From positions 2,170,307-2,234,306 of the forward strand of contig JAJEKV010000008.1 in the NCBI GenBank assembly GCA_021234155.1: a stretch of DNA of 64,000 nt, read 5' to 3'. Positions 23,560-35,990 of the stretch are shown piece by piece. This DNA comes from Isoetes taiwanensis (taxonomy: Eukaryota; Streptophyta; Lycopodiopsida; Isoetales; Isoetaceae). Under the pieces are notes generated by a model that was not told the origin of the DNA, did not search any database, and worked only from the letters and a program-made list of their open reading frames with translations. Each line of letters starts with the position of its first letter. The stretch's first letter is position 1. The translations under genes were made by a program, and so were the position numbers.

Positions 23560-23573
23560 TTCTCCCCCCTTGA
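23560..23573 (-). promoter_or_regulatory. Polypurine tract of the minus-strand gypsy copy
   Basis: The minus strand reads CAAGGGGGGAGAA immediately before the 3' LTR start at 23559; such tracts prime plus-strand DNA synthesis. The related plus-strand element uses AAGGTGGAGAGAG at the same place (32868-32880). Confidence 0.85.
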
Positions 23574-24270
23574 AATAATGTTGTCCTCAGCATTAGGGTT
23601 AGTCTAGCTAGAAGAAAAACAATTAAGTTATAAAAGATAACTCTATTTGCTGAAATAATACAGGATTACATAAAGTTGTTGCAGGACGAAGTCCTTTGGC
23701 AGTAGACAAGAAATACCATATCAACAAACTTAGATAAAAGCACACATAACAGTCAAATAACAAGAGATGGCCCCAGACTGAGGTCTAGGCTCTTTTACAG
23801 TACATCACTACTGGCCTGCAGAATTACAGTACATCAGTACTTATAAAGTAATTTAAGTAGTGTGGTTGAAGGAACCACCCCTTTAAGGAAAAAAGAAATA
23901 TGCATGAAGGAATCCTATCATGCCTAAGGCTTTCATGTCGTCTCGGCGTAAGGAATGACCATATTCCCAGTACAGCCGTAGACGGATGCGTCCTATCATG
24001 AAATGCCTATATGGCCAGGTAGACCAAATCATAGCACTGACCATGTCTAACTCGTTAGACCGTGTAGATAGTAGGGGATCTCCAATGTAGGAAAGCTACA
24101 CCAAATCCATAAGTAGGATGAGTTTTGGCCCTAAGTATACGAGGATTGAGCTAGTTAAAAAAAAAAAAAAAAAAAATTCAAAATTCTTAGATGAAGTTAT
24201 GTTGAGTTTTCGGCAGAATGCAGTCCCTTTCTTTCGGAGGCCATAACTTTCTTTAGAAAACTCGGATTGT

Positions 24271-24583
24271 GGCGTTTTTATTCCATTGCGTCCGGAACAC
24301 CCTAATTAGTCTAGAACACCGTTTGTCCAAGTCCCCAACGATAAAAAAACAGCCCAAAACCCTAAATCGGGTGGACTTTGCAAAATGGGACTTTATTTTT
24401 TCGATTCTAAGCACTCAAAATGCAGAGTGGCGTTTTTATTCCATTGCGTCCGGAACACCCTAATTAGTCTAGAACACCGTTTGTCCAAGTCCCCAGCATA
24501 AAAAAAACAGCCCAAAACCCTAAATCGGTGGACTTTGCAAAATAGGACTTTATTTTTCGATTCTAAGCACTCAAAATGCAGAG
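24271..24583 (+). repeat. Tandem duplication, 158-bp unit x2
   Basis: GGCGTTTTTATTCCATTGCG starts both at 24271 and at 24429, and both units run through CCCAAAACCCTAAATCGG to AAAATGCAGAG with a few single-base indels. The small divergence indicates a fairly recent duplication. Confidence 0.9.
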
Positions 24584-24636
24584 TGCGCCTGTTTTGACCG
24601 AGCGTTGACTTTTTAGAAAAGGAAAAAAAAAATACC

Positions 24637-24855
24637 GGGCGTGTTTTGAACCCATAACCTCCTAATTCTAACTTTACATCCTTACCAACATGTCAACTTT
24701 CTTTTTTGTAATGTTTATGTTTTATATCTTTGTTATACATATCTAATGTTCTATTTCTCGACCCCAACTCTTCTTAAAGGAAGGAGACATATGGTGGGAT
24801 TGAACCCCTAACCTCCTACAACCAAGCCAACCCTTTTACCGATGGGCTAAGTTTC
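24637..24855 (-). mobile_element. tRNA-derived SINE or tRNA pseudogene pair
   Basis: On the minus strand 24849-24839 reads TAGCCCATCGG (matches the A-box consensus TRGYNNANNGG), and 24806-24796 reads GGTTCAATCCC (B-box GGTTCRANNCC), at tRNA-like spacing, with GTTGGCTTGGTTGTAGGAGG between. About 150 bp away (24637-24700) a second, weaker tRNA-like stretch shares TAGGAGGTTA.GGGTTCAA. No complete cloverleaf can be formed, so these are internal-promoter relics, not functional tRNA genes. Confidence 0.45.
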
Positions 24856-27800
24856 TTTATCAACAAATATAATAGTTCTCGTTTTATTTATACTCACTTC
24901 ATTTTCTATTTAAATTAGAAGACCGCCTTTCGTAAACCCATGCTGTGGTGGCAACTCCGCCGGACTTGTGGAACCATCGCAAGCTGCCCTCACCTCAAGG
25001 GACATTATTGGCCTCGGCAAATGGGCTCCCGACCATAGTGTCGCACTTTCTCGATGCGAGATGGAGGGTGACTCTTTTAAGCGAGATAGAATCTCCTACA
25101 TGGATCCTAATCTGCTCTCCCCTGTGATAAATGTTCGCTCGCAGTAATATCCTAGCAGTACGAAATTCTCCGGTACTGATGTTTAAATAAATTTTCTTTA
25201 GTAGATGCCTTGGTAGCAAAATTCTTTCAACCCTGCCTTCGTTTAATCTATAGTACCTTCATCTACTTTAAATGCTATTTCATTCGATTTCACATGTCAG
25301 GAACTATGAATCAACCATACCTAATGATGTTTCTTTGAGTCTCTAAGCCTTGACCGCCTTAGTTCTCAGAGAATAGACTTCTCTTGAGCCAACCAACTAG
25401 ACACTACCATGCAGCAACCTCTAGGGCTTGGGTTTGTAAATTGTACCACCACCCTTCACTACTTTTCTTTATGTCACGACACATACTCGGTAACACATCG
25501 TAATTGCTTGAGTTTGAACTCCCACATCTATATCAACATCTCACTCGAATCTATCTAGAGCATAAACCTTGGTACCAGTTTGTACCACTCTTCACCGCCT
25601 ATATCCCAATGATTATATACCTGCACCACATGCCTGCTAACTTGCGATGGTCAAACCTCTCTTCAAGTTTTTCTACCCTAACATTTGAAGGTGTGCCACC
25701 ATTCTTGACTCATCAACACCTTCAAGAATACCTAAATTTGATTAGGGCAAACTCCTTCCGACCATTACTTTAGTATCACCGAGTCACTAAGTTCTATGAA
25801 TAATCTACCTATCTTAGGGAATTAGAACACTAGTCCCAAATGTAGGTTACAATTAAGCGCTCCAGTTACTCTATGACTTTTACCCTGCATATCATTGGAA
25901 CCTATGCTTTAGCATCCTCATAGACCTTTGAATTGCTATTTCTTCGTTCTTCTATGCCGGATGTCATGCCATTGTTGTGCCATCACATGTAACTTGGCAT
26001 CGGCTCGTCGCACACACTCATGCTCTATTTTCAAAAGTGAACCTCTTGTATTTGTTACCCTTACTTCATCTAACTCATCCCCAAAGTTGTGCGGTGTAAC
26101 CCTCCCAACCGGTGGCCTACCCATAATGAATCGTACTCCTTTATTTTCATCTTCGTCTTTAATATGTTCTCTATACCCCTTTGGTTATAAGTGGTCCCTC
26201 CGTGGGGTTCTGGACCCATTTACTCCTTCAGATATCTTTTAACCCTCTTGTTGGCTTTTAACCCACTATTATATGTCGTATGATACAATAGTCTCTGCCT
26301 TAAAGGTTGCATCTATGTCTTTAAATTTCCATGTATCTTTTTAACCCGCATATCATTGGGGGTTATCATTTACCGTCGTTATCCACCTTAGAACTATTAG
26401 AGGTTATGTCCCTCTGTGTTGCCGTCATGCCGCTATGCCGGGATTACAAATACTGGCATACTTCCATAAGCCATAGCCATGTTCTGATTTAGGGAGTGAG
26501 CCTTTGTGAAATTTGTAAGTTACCTAGAGTCATCACGGTGCCTCCCTTACGTTTTCTATTCGCAAGATGGTTAATTTCCTGCCATCCTGGCTTGCATTCA
26601 TGTTCTAGCCCTAGACGTTTAAAATTATAACTCTGCATAACCCATTGGCTTCGACTCTTCCTTATCCAAGCAGGCATCATGTTGGATATCTATCCTTCAT
26701 GTTTCCACAACCACATTTGATTTACACCAGATAAATGTCATTCGTCATGCAGCCAAGAATTGTACTATCGTACTATTCAACCCCATCATCTTGCGCTTTG
26801 TTCTATTGGTCGTTAACATTTATGTCAAGTGCCAACTATAGCATCCTACCTTAACATGCAACAGATTAACTATTATTTGCACATTCCAGACATACTCCAG
26901 ACCCTTCATTGGTAAGTTTGGGGTACAATCAACCTTCTCTCCCCGTATCACTGCATAGATTACCTCTCTAAGATGTTTATCGTATGGTCCATAGTACGTA
27001 CGTGATAAACATATCCTCATCCCACAATACTAGAGCTCTGTTCTAACTTAGCTAAAGTATAAGCTTGGTAGTTCCTTGACACAAAACCTATTACCTATTT
27101 ACCTTTATAATGTGGCTGAGCCACCGACTTCCCAACTGGGCAGTGGCCAACTTTATGTTGGAATTCTACATGCTGCCTACATTTTGATAGGATCCTCGGC
27201 TACTTCAACCATTCCTTTAGTGCCTTATGGTACTTCAGTCATGTACATAAACTATGATACCACCCACGGGGTTATGCCATAATTTTGAAGGTTACTACCC
27301 CAGATGAGGAGCTTTTCTAAAGGCTCCTTCAGCTAAATATCCTTTGTGTCCCCAATATCAACCATGCCTTGTCACAATTAATCTATTTTCTTAAAGTTAT
27401 CATGTCACCTTCAACTTTTGATCGGTTTCAAATGTTGTCCTCTTTGGCTTCCTCATAATGAGACGGAGGCATTAAACCCTCTCGATCTCATAATAAAAAA
27501 ACCCCTATGACCGAACCTTCATTAGCAACCGTCATAGCGTTATCCAATTCTTTATCGTCTTAAGGGTCTTAAAGTCATAATCTATCGGAGATGTGTACTT
27601 CAGAACCAGGGATCTTCATTCCCCTACCTCAGGATTTAGCATTGCTCCCCCGAGAGTAAGAAAATTCTCAGAATATATAGACTACTGTTTCATATAATCT
27701 CATTCCATCTCCTCTATACCCCTCGTCTCGCTCCTTATTGGGACGTGGAACTGGTATGTATTGTCCTCTTGTCAATTATCCCTAAGGATATAATTGCCAA

Positions 27801-28399
27801 AGCCACCCTCTTAATCTTCTTCCATTATTGGGAGGGATATTTCATACATCCTGCTATTTCCAAATTGATACTCTCAGCTTATAATGCTGAATTAATTCAT
27901 TGGCCTCTAGAACCTTTGAGTAGTTAAACTCCTATTATCTGTTATTTCCATTTCGTTCCAACCATCATCGGGATATTTTTTGAATGTAATGTCGCCATAT
28001 ATGCTAGACTTACTCTAGCTATTTCCCTGACTAGAACGCCTTTCATGTCCCTTAGTATGCCAAGCTAACTTCAATGCTTATCTCTGGTACGTCATACCCT
28101 TCAGGTACAAGCATACCATTATGCTTATTTCTAACTTTATCATGTAACATTCCGTTCGTCTTATTTGTTATTTGTTTATTTGAAAAAATAAATGATAGAA
28201 ATGTTATTGTTATTTTATTGTTATTGTTGATTGAAGAAGTACTGATAATTTTATTTTGGTTATTTCGACAGACGTGGCACAAGGATTTTAGTGCTTAATA
28301 TTGACATTTAGTGCCCGCATAGCCGCTATTAACTTAGGGGAAGCTACATAAGGAGTACCTTGAAGGGTAATCTTCTTTTCTCTCTTTGAAATAACTAAC

Positions 28400-29500
28400 A
28401 AATGATTTCTCTACTCAATAGGAGGATTAATCATTTGAAGCCATTTGATCCAATATCACATCAAATCTTGTCAAATCTGCTAAGTCGAAACTCATTGTTT
28501 CATCATACTGCCCAATGGTCAAGTTCACACCAGCCAGCCCCTGGCTCCAATGTTGAATCTGCTTCCCAGCTTCAATCTCAATCTCATATGGAGTTTACTT
28601 GAACCATTTCCAATTTTCATTCTTGTGCTAAGTCTGCCGAAATAAAATTGTCAGTACTCCTTGAGTCAATAAGAACAATAACATTTCTATTGTTTATTTT
28701 TCTAAGTAAACGAATAACTTGCTTACCAAAATTACCTTCTCGAATTGAGTTATCCCTACGCTATGGCAGAAAGTTGCTTTGTTCCTCTCTCAACTTGCTT
28801 GGTATTAGAGGCCATCGCCTTCTTTTCCTTGTGGGGCTTTGGGCAACCTCTTGCCAAATGCCCTTTAGTGGCACAATTATAGCAAGCGAATGGCTTAAGC
28901 GGCTTCTTCCTCAAGCTTTGCCTTTGCCCCTATCATTACCTGAAGGGTTGCTTGAATTGCCTTGAACAATTTAGGAATTTTTGTTAGACCTCCATATTTA
29001 TTCTCCATCTTTCTTTTCTTCCATTTTTGGAAGCGACGTGAGCTAGATTGAGACTTCTTATTCTCATCATCCTCTTCTTCTTTAGAAAACTTGCTAAGGT
29101 CCTTCCCAAGGACGCTGCAGACTCAAAATCCCTAGGGACTTACTTTTCTAATGTGTGCTTTAAGAATGCGTTCCTTAAAAACCATTCTCAAAGTAGCTTC
29201 CTGCATGAGAGCTATCATACCCTTGATCCTTGCAAAAAAACCCCTTGGGGTGTTAATATATTGTCGCAAAATGCATGTTTGCCTAATTGAATTGAATCAA
29301 AGCATTGTGTTCATCATGATGCGGCGCATATTCTAGTTTGCGAAAATCTGCCCAGAAGTTGATTTCCACGCCCCTTCCCACAAGCAAGCCCCATCAAACG
29401 GCAGCATCTCCTCTAAGTTTCAATGCAGTATCCAACACCCTGGTTGCATCTCCTTTCTTGGTGTTGGCCAAAAATTTGATGTCCAGCCAACATGGTTAAA
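28400..29500 (-). pseudogene. gag and protease remains of the minus-strand gypsy copy
   Basis: On the minus strand 28884-28843 encodes a CCHC zinc knuckle, CYNCATKGHLARGC, followed by PKPHKEKKAM. Upstream (about 29500-28960) gag-like pieces read AALKLRGDAAVWWGLL and ARIKGMIALMQEATLRMV. Downstream (about 28700-28640) VIVLIDSRSTDNFIS resembles the protease signature with DSG changed to DSR. Frameshifts and stops separate the pieces. Order and strand agree with the 3' LTR at 22062. Confidence 0.65.
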
Positions 29501-29659
29501 ATTGCACATTAAAGGTCTGGGGGGGAAGTGAAGATCAAGGGCCCAGATTCACCTTGTTTGTTGTTAAAATTTAAAGGCCTTGATCAACTTATGCTTATTG
29601 TTAAACAAAGAAGACAAAAGTTGTTAAAAGGAAGAAGAAGAAAAAATGGGGGAGGATTG

Positions 29660-29998
29660 ATGAGGTGTAAAACCATCCGTACCTATACCCCCGAGTCCGA
29701 GCCTTGGGTAGGATCTCCTATTGTTGATGATGTTGTTGATGTGTTCACACATGTATGCTATGGTGAGCCACCCTTCGAGGTGGCTCTATTTATATTTGAT
29801 GTCATGTGCTTACGTTTATTTATGCTTCTGCAGCTAGGACGGTCCCGAGGGAAGACGGGACAAATGACCCGTCTATTATTCCTCATCGATTCCTTGCCAA
29901 GGGATTGGTGCGGTGGATGGCTTTACAATCGCTCGCTGGGAGGATGAACTCCACCTTCCGATACGATGGGATCATCATAGACGAAGTAGGGGACGTCA
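29660..29998 (+). repeat. Partial 5' LTR of the plus-strand gypsy element
   Basis: It resembles the minus strand of 22062-22400: both contain GCCACCCTTC, GGGACAAATGACC or a close variant, and the terminal GACGTCA. The 5' end is lost at about 29660, where it abuts the gag side of the minus-strand copy. Confidence 0.7.
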
Positions 29999-30001
29999 TA
30001 G

Positions 30002-30014
30002 TGGTATCAGAGCC
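30002..30014 (+). promoter_or_regulatory. Primer binding site of the plus-strand gypsy element
   Basis: TGGTATCAGAGCC lies three bases after the LTR end and matches the plant initiator tRNA-Met 3' end. Confidence 0.85.
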
Positions 30015-32880
30015 ATGATCTTATTCTACTATTTTTCTGTACGACATAAATCTGAATGTCACAGTCGACATCCTTAATATCATTACTAATGCAGTATTTG
30101 ATACTACTTTCCAACATTCATGACCGCTACCTTGTTATTATATGATATAGTAACATGTGCGAACCAATCCTAAGTCTAGAATCATATGTCATTCTTGCAT
30201 ATAACCACATAGCGGTGCTCATACTTGCCTACCATGTTGTACAATCCTCACTACCTATATGTTTAATACATGTGTCCTTCCATGTATACTCTTGTCGTAG
30301 TCTATAATTATAATCTGCACCCGTATAACTATCTAGTGGATGATATTATCCACCATAATTCAACTTCGTGTTATATTGTACTATGCACGTTGTGGTTTTA
30401 ATACCACACTTTCCATAGTCTCTGATTCATACATAGAAAAAGAACCTAGTTCGACTTGATCCTCGAGTTCTAATCACAAATACCACAGTGAGAGATGCCA
30501 CCCTAAGTTCCTAGTGAACATGCTTAACGTCTACTCTAGGAACTCTTATCTTCATTATTTCCGTACGCATATACCAACGCGGAGCTACTCCTCGGGATAC
30601 TCACACGATACCAAGTCCGGAGTTGGTAAGATGTTCATTGGGCGCCTACCTTGTATATCCTCCAGACTTTGGACTATTCAAACTGTTCTTTCAAATTTTC
30701 TCTATTTGAAATGTTGTTTACAACAACTTTCAAGCACCTCTTGTCTCGCACTTGTCGTTTAGGTACATTACTTGCCTTCCAAATGTATCATTAGTTGGAG
30801 TTCAACTTTCCTTCAGAGCCTAGCTTCACCAAAGCTCCAACATACCTTGTAGCTTTCAGACGGTTGCACCTTCTGCTAGCAAGATAAGCGTATCCATGTG
30901 GCTACGTGGTCATCTTACTCATGCATACCCTTGCATCTTTATCGCACACCTCGGGAACATCAATCCCCTTATGAAACGCTATGTATGCGTAAATTTTATA
31001 ATCCGTAGTTATGGATCCGTGTCCTCGCATCCCATTATTCTCTACCTTTTCACGAATCATATCGATTCAAGCAGCAACAGCTATTAAATGTCGGGTCAAC
31101 ATTCTATACCTTCACCACCATTGTCGAAATCTACATTTCTAAAGTGATCTCCCTTTCATGACCTGGGTACTTATAATCCAGTTTCCATCTTAGTATAGTA
31201 CCTCTCTAACGTGGTCTATGGCAAATAATCATATACCACTTCTCTCGCAGACATATGGTGCTATATCCAGTCTCCTTCCATGTCATACCAATTCCCTCGA
31301 CTATCGATCCAAAATAAGGATACCTTACCACTACCGTAGTCACAACTGGCCTTCTGTGATACAGAAGGATTGCATGCCCATAGCACTGCCAGATAACGAC
31401 CCGGGCAATATCAACTTACCAGTGCCACATCAAATGTAAAAAATAAACGAGAAAAAAAATTTAAACACATAGTCAAATATAATACAATGAGATAATTATG
31501 TATGTGTTACACAAACTATAGAAGGAATAACGAGAGTTACATTATGATTTTAGAAAGATTATGAATAATAAATGATGAAGAACGTGTGTGTAATTAATGT
31601 CAAACTATATATCAAAAAATGGCAGATATAATTCAATACATAACTGTATTAAAGGATAAGTACAAATGTGGTGGGCATGTATAACACTGAGGATAGCAAT
31701 ATATGAATTGTTAAAACTGTAACAAAATAGGAAAACAAAATTTTGATACAAAATTAATTTAGGGCAGACTGTAATAAAACAAACTGTAAAGTGAAGGGAG
31801 AGTATACTAGACATATAGACAAAAGTTAATATGATTAGAATCAGTTGTAGTAAACAATGAGAGAATTATAAATATACATTATATTAAAAGAAGATATAGA
31901 GGTTGTTTATGTCTATGCCTATGTATAATATATAATCAGCTACAAGTGTGTGAATAAACAATGATTTCTAACTGCGCCAACAATGACGCCATCAACTCCA
32001 GTTTCGACGGAAAGCAGCATGTGATACAATCACCAATCAATATCTCCTAAGTCTTAGATCCAGCAGGGATCATGCAGGCCAGCCTTCATGCAGAGGGATC
32101 GGGCTAGATACATCCTAGGAAGGGGGAATGGGCATATAGTCATAATAGGATGCCTTCGTCTACGGCTATAATGGGAACATTGCCATTCCTTACGCCGAGA
32201 CGCATGGCAAGCCTTAGGCACGATAAGCTTGCCCTTATTTTTCCCTTTTCTTCTTCAAAGGGGGTGGTCCCTTCAACCACAACATATAAATTATTTTGTA
32301 AATACTGATGTCTTGTGGTTCTGCAGGCCAGAAGTGCTTGCTTTGGCGCCTGCAGCTTCTATAAGGGCCATTACGGGCCCATGTCCTTGTTGTCATATGT
32401 GTTTTCTCTTGGCACTGCTAGGCCCTATAGGCTACGGTCTACCACGGATCAATAGTGTGCTTGCTTATCTATTATATCTTGACTGTCGACTTTTGACAGG
32501 ACTACGGTCCTATATGATGATAGTATATGCTCTATATATGTGTTTTATTTTTTTAATCACCTACCTAAATCTGTCCACCTTCCGTAATTTAATTTTCCTT
32601 GTAAGTTAACTACCTAACGCAAATGCTGACGATAACATAAATCGGTATCTCCCTTTCTACATAACGTTCTTCCATTACCGTTCAACTTTCGCCGAGTTAT
32701 AAATTGCACATTACGCGTCATTTCAAACTTGATCACCTTGAACATGACAACTTTTGTGTGACTTATAATTTCGCGTTACCTCTTTAAGGTGGGGAGACTT
32801 GCTTCCAACATGTCATGTGTTGGCCCAGAGCAAGAACAGTCTTGATGTTGAGGACAACATCACTTTCAAGGTGGAGAGAG
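30015..32880 (+). other. Internal sequence of the plus-strand gypsy element, no readable genes
   Basis: No gag, protease, RT or integrase motif was found on either strand. 31440-31980 is very AT-rich. 32050-32880 is the inverted homologue of 23574-24150 and ends in the polypurine tract AAGGTGGAGAGAG (32868-32880). Confidence 0.5.
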
Positions 32881-33245
32881 TGTGACGTTCCACGTATTTA
32901 TACGCCCTTTTGGGTATAAATACATGACACGTCACTATGAATAATTAATGCACATCATTAATTATTAAGGTGGAAACCTAACCCTAAATCCTAATCTGAA
33001 TTTAGAGCTTAACCTAATATTAAAAAGGCCTAAATTAATTAGGGATAACTAATCTAGAGCTGCCACCTGGCCCAAATTGATTGGGCAAGGTAGACTTGCT
33101 AGCTTGGGACACCCAAATTTAGGCTTCTACCCCAATTTGCCCCAAATCAATTTGGGGGAAATTGGTGGAGGAGGAGTTGCTGCTCACCTTGGTTCCAGCC
33201 CGAAGAATGGAGAACCAGAGAGATAGCTATGATACCGGTTAGTTT
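32881..33245 (+). repeat. Partial 3' LTR of the plus-strand gypsy element
   Basis: It begins TGTGACGTTCC right after the polypurine tract, contains TGACACGTCAC as in the other copies, and can be followed to GGTTAGT at about 33245. The remaining ~1.1 kb of a full LTR are missing. Confidence 0.8.
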
Positions 33246-33628
33246 TAGCAGTGTTGTTTACGTACGCGTATTTTATCTCTGGGTACGTATAATACCTCTT
33301 GCATAGTACTATACGTACTATACCTTAAAGTTGCTTTGCCAAATTTCCAATACTTTTGTTTAATACCGTACTTAACGTATTGATCAGAAAAATATGTATA
33401 TAATGATTTAAAAAAAAAACCTCCAAATGCCTTAAATACAAAAAATGGGCCAAAATGACATTTAGATTAAAAAAAAAAAAAAAAAAAAAAGGGAAAAACC
33501 CTCGTCACAATTTTCCCTCTCTCTCTCATTTTTTTTTCCTCTTTCGTTTACCCTAAAGCGAATAGAGGTCACGGAAATGCTACTCGATCGATGGGGCCTA
33601 TGATATCATCCGCCCAAACTAGTGTAGG
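33246..33628. other. AT-rich and microsatellite sequence
   Basis: Contains ACGTAC-rich sequence (33257-33320), two long A runs (about 33410 and 33470-33490) and a CT-rich stretch (33510-33550). No gene was seen. Confidence 0.6.
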
Positions 33629-33947
33629 CGGGTAAAAGCATGTTAGGGTGTCCCTTAAAAAGTATTATTTAGTGACTAAAAGGTACCTAAAAAGGTAGGA
33701 TGGACTGGTACTGGGTACCCAGATAATATCTCAATATAAGGTATGTTTTAGAACTTTTTATATATATATTGGTCTCCGATAGCATTATCTTTATCTTAAC
33801 TTTGAATATTACCATGTCCTTGACTTTTATTTTGGATTTTTGTATTAGTTTTAATGAAAAGAAAAATGAGAAAGTACCCGGTTCAAGTACCTAGTGTATG
33901 TACTTTTGAGGTTCCAAAAGTGGTACACCCTAACATGCTTTTACCCG
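33629..33947. mobile_element. MITE with 23-bp perfect terminal inverted repeats
   Basis: The left end reads CGGGTAAAAGCATGTTAGGG and continues TGT; the right end is its exact reverse complement (33925-33947). The inside is AT-rich, shows weaker inverted similarity (GGTACCT / AGTACCC tracts) and has no coding capacity. A clear target duplication was not found, so the superfamily is open. Confidence 0.65.
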
Positions 33948-34340
33948 GGGCCTCGCGGCAAGCAATGCTTCTTACGGTTCTTTTCGCAGGGGACTAAAAG
34001 AGGTATTCATCTAGTTTTGCAAGGTTGAGTTTGCGACTAGGAGTCTTATGCGTGAAGATTGTCTAAATGCAAACATTAGAGCATTTGTGGTAAATGAGAA
34101 GCGCCCATAAAAGTAATTAACGGATGAAGGCAGCTCCAAACCATCCCTTCGCCGGATAAAGGTGACTGGAGTTATGCCTGTTTTGAAACCATCTCCCAAA
34201 CCAGTTCTTCGTTCTCCACCTAGACCAGTTTTGCATATACATACCCACGGGTAATCTATTTCACAATATGCTTCTTGATTTGAATTGTAATGTCTAATAA
34301 TGTTGTTTATCTGTATACACTGTACAAACAGATTTACTCT

Positions 34341-34505
34341 CAGCATCTCAGTTCAATAGAGAGGGCAACTCTGCCTGTTTCAGGTACGAAAATGTACAGT
34401 ATAGTTTACAACATGGATGGTTATCCTAATGTCTCTAGGACAAAATAGCTTTCTGCTTGTCAACGTTATCAGCTTCTCAGTTCAATAGAGAGGGCAACTC
34501 TGGTT
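34341..34505 (+). repeat. Short direct repeat with Pro/Ser-rich coding look
   Basis: CTCAGTTCAATAGAGAGGGC followed by AACTCTG occurs at about 34346 and 34473. Around it the plus strand can be read as SLRRIKVTGVMPVLKPSPKP (about 34140) and LQSPSKPSLQPQARA (about 34515). This may be an exon pair of a Pro-rich protein or chance; no family was recognised. Confidence 0.35.
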
Positions 34506-34999
34506 TTGCAGTCTCCATCTAAACCATCTTTACAGCCTCAAGCTAGGGCAGTCTCACAACCTCTGTCTAGGCAAATTATGTGGTGGTGAATAATTCAGGA
34601 GTAGTCTCTGTGCTATGTTTAGCTGAAAGAATCCAATACCAAATGCAAAGTGGATGGTGTGGTTAGTATTCCAAGTTCAGCTCAATCATGGTATAGCCAT
34701 GGTAAGGACCATTACTAGGCAAGGACCATTGGACCAAGGGGGATAGGTAAAAAAAAGAAGCTGGATCTTGGGCTAACCCATGCTGTTGCTGCGGATCTTG
34801 TGTCAACCTATGCTGTGGTAAGATCATTGCTAGCAGAAAGGGCCGGATGAAAAAAATCGTGATTGCCTGTTGCACATTGGCCACATTCGACTTGGAGGTC
34901 ATGGGCAATAACTCTTTACTCTGATCCGCTCTCTAATACCTTTACTCCTCAAGCTTATGTAGGTAAGCCAGCCATTATTATATTCCAAATGCCGACAGC

Positions 35000-35400
35000 T
35001 TATCAATAACTCTTAGGGAGACAGCCATTGTTATATCCCCACGTTTCGACCATAACATGACCTCTTGATACCATCCATTTTCCTTTGTTTCCTCTATAGC
35101 TCGCATGATGGCGGTCATCCAAAAAAGGCGAGGATTGAACTATATGCACAAACATGATAAACTGGAAACTTGCCTCACCTTCTAAAGGCATCATCTTTGT
35201 TTCTTTTCTCGCCAAACATGATTGGATATGGCATTTGAGCTTTAATCCCAAGCTCATTTGCAAGGAACGTTTCTGAACTGGTTCAATACATTTCCATTTT
35301 TTTCGTGCAACCCCAGGCCCCATACTTGACATCCGTATAAGTTGACCTGTTGCACAAGCACTCTATATAGTCTTGCAAAGAGGTTGGCACATGTTTTAGC
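35000..35400 (-). pseudogene. LINE (non-LTR) reverse transcriptase C-terminal fragment
   Basis: The minus strand reads LYRVLVQQVNLYGCQVWGLG across the start. In neighbouring frames it reads KKWKCIEPVQKRSLQ and LEGEASFQFIMFVHIVQ. This is the post-catalytic region of plant non-LTR RTs (L..LV.PV.LYG.EVWG ... W..IE..Q..FL ... P.EGE). Frameshifts and stops show that it is dead. No 5' part or poly(A) tail was identified. Confidence 0.55.
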
Positions 35401-35504
35401 AATTTGAAGAATGTTTGCGGTCAAAGTCTATTGATATTGTATTAGAGTTCTTCAGGTGAATGTCTCATTCGTCATCTTACAATTTCTATTTGCATTTTAT
35501 GCAG

Positions 35505-35563
35505 GCTCTAAGAGGTTTGGATACCGTGGAGAAGTTGGCGAGGGACCTTCTAGGGAAAGACAG
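35505..35563 (+). CDS. Candidate host exon (59 bp) of an unidentified gene
   Basis: Bounded by TTATGCAG and AGACAG|GTAATA, it encodes ALRGLDTVEKLARDLLGKDR, a helical, charged peptide. It does not join in frame to the candidate exon at 39535, so if both belong to one gene another exon must lie between them. It is isolated by transposons on both sides. Confidence 0.3.
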
Positions 35564-35990
35564 GTAATATCAATGCCTCTTATATATGGGGTTCCATATA
35601 GCTGGTCATTGCATGCAAGCCTTATTCCAATATTGAGAAGCACTAATCAAGTGCCTTTTGCCACTAGCATGTCTGTTACATATTTAGCATCGTGATTGCA
35701 ATACTCTGAGAGAGAGGTCGTCGTAGCTAAGTTGACAGTGCATAGAATTAGATCCAGTTGGAAACAAGATTTTGGGCTTATTGTCGTTTTTATGACAACC
35801 CCACAAATAGCTGATTTAGAGAAGAAAAGGACATTTAGGAGACATCCACATGTGAACATTCTCTACAGTAGTAGCTTTTGGGCTTATTGTCATTTTTAGG
35901 AGTGAGATCACATACTGCAGATATTATTTCTCAGCAGCGATTTGCCTTTCGATATATACTCATATGACATGAAGAGTGAGATCATGTATT

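Larger units (their letters stand above)
23574..28400 (-). mobile_element. Degraded body of the minus-strand gypsy copy (pol region unreadable)
   Basis: This stretch lies between the 3' LTR/polypurine tract and the gag remains, so it should contain pol. I could not read reverse transcriptase, RNase H or integrase motifs; the plus strand is strongly pyrimidine-biased and full of stops. The part 23574-24150 is an inverted homologue of 32050-32880 (shared tracts such as AGCCGTAGACG), i.e. the 3' untranslated region of the same family. Nested sequences include a 158-bp tandem duplication and tRNA-like relics. Confidence 0.5.
29660..33245 (+). mobile_element. Plus-strand, internally deleted gypsy element of the same family
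   Basis: A partial 5' LTR (about 29660-29998) is followed by a tRNA-Met primer site at 30002, about 2.9 kb of internal sequence without readable gag or pol, a polypurine tract, and a partial 3' LTR (32881 to about 33245). Both LTR parts are homologous to the reverse complement of 22062-23559. The element faces the minus-strand copy at its left. The 5' LTR has lost its start and the 3' LTR its end. Confidence 0.7.

Noticed and set aside
24796-24849. Functional tRNA gene
   Set aside because: A- and B-box matches exist, but no full acceptor stem or anticodon arm can be paired.
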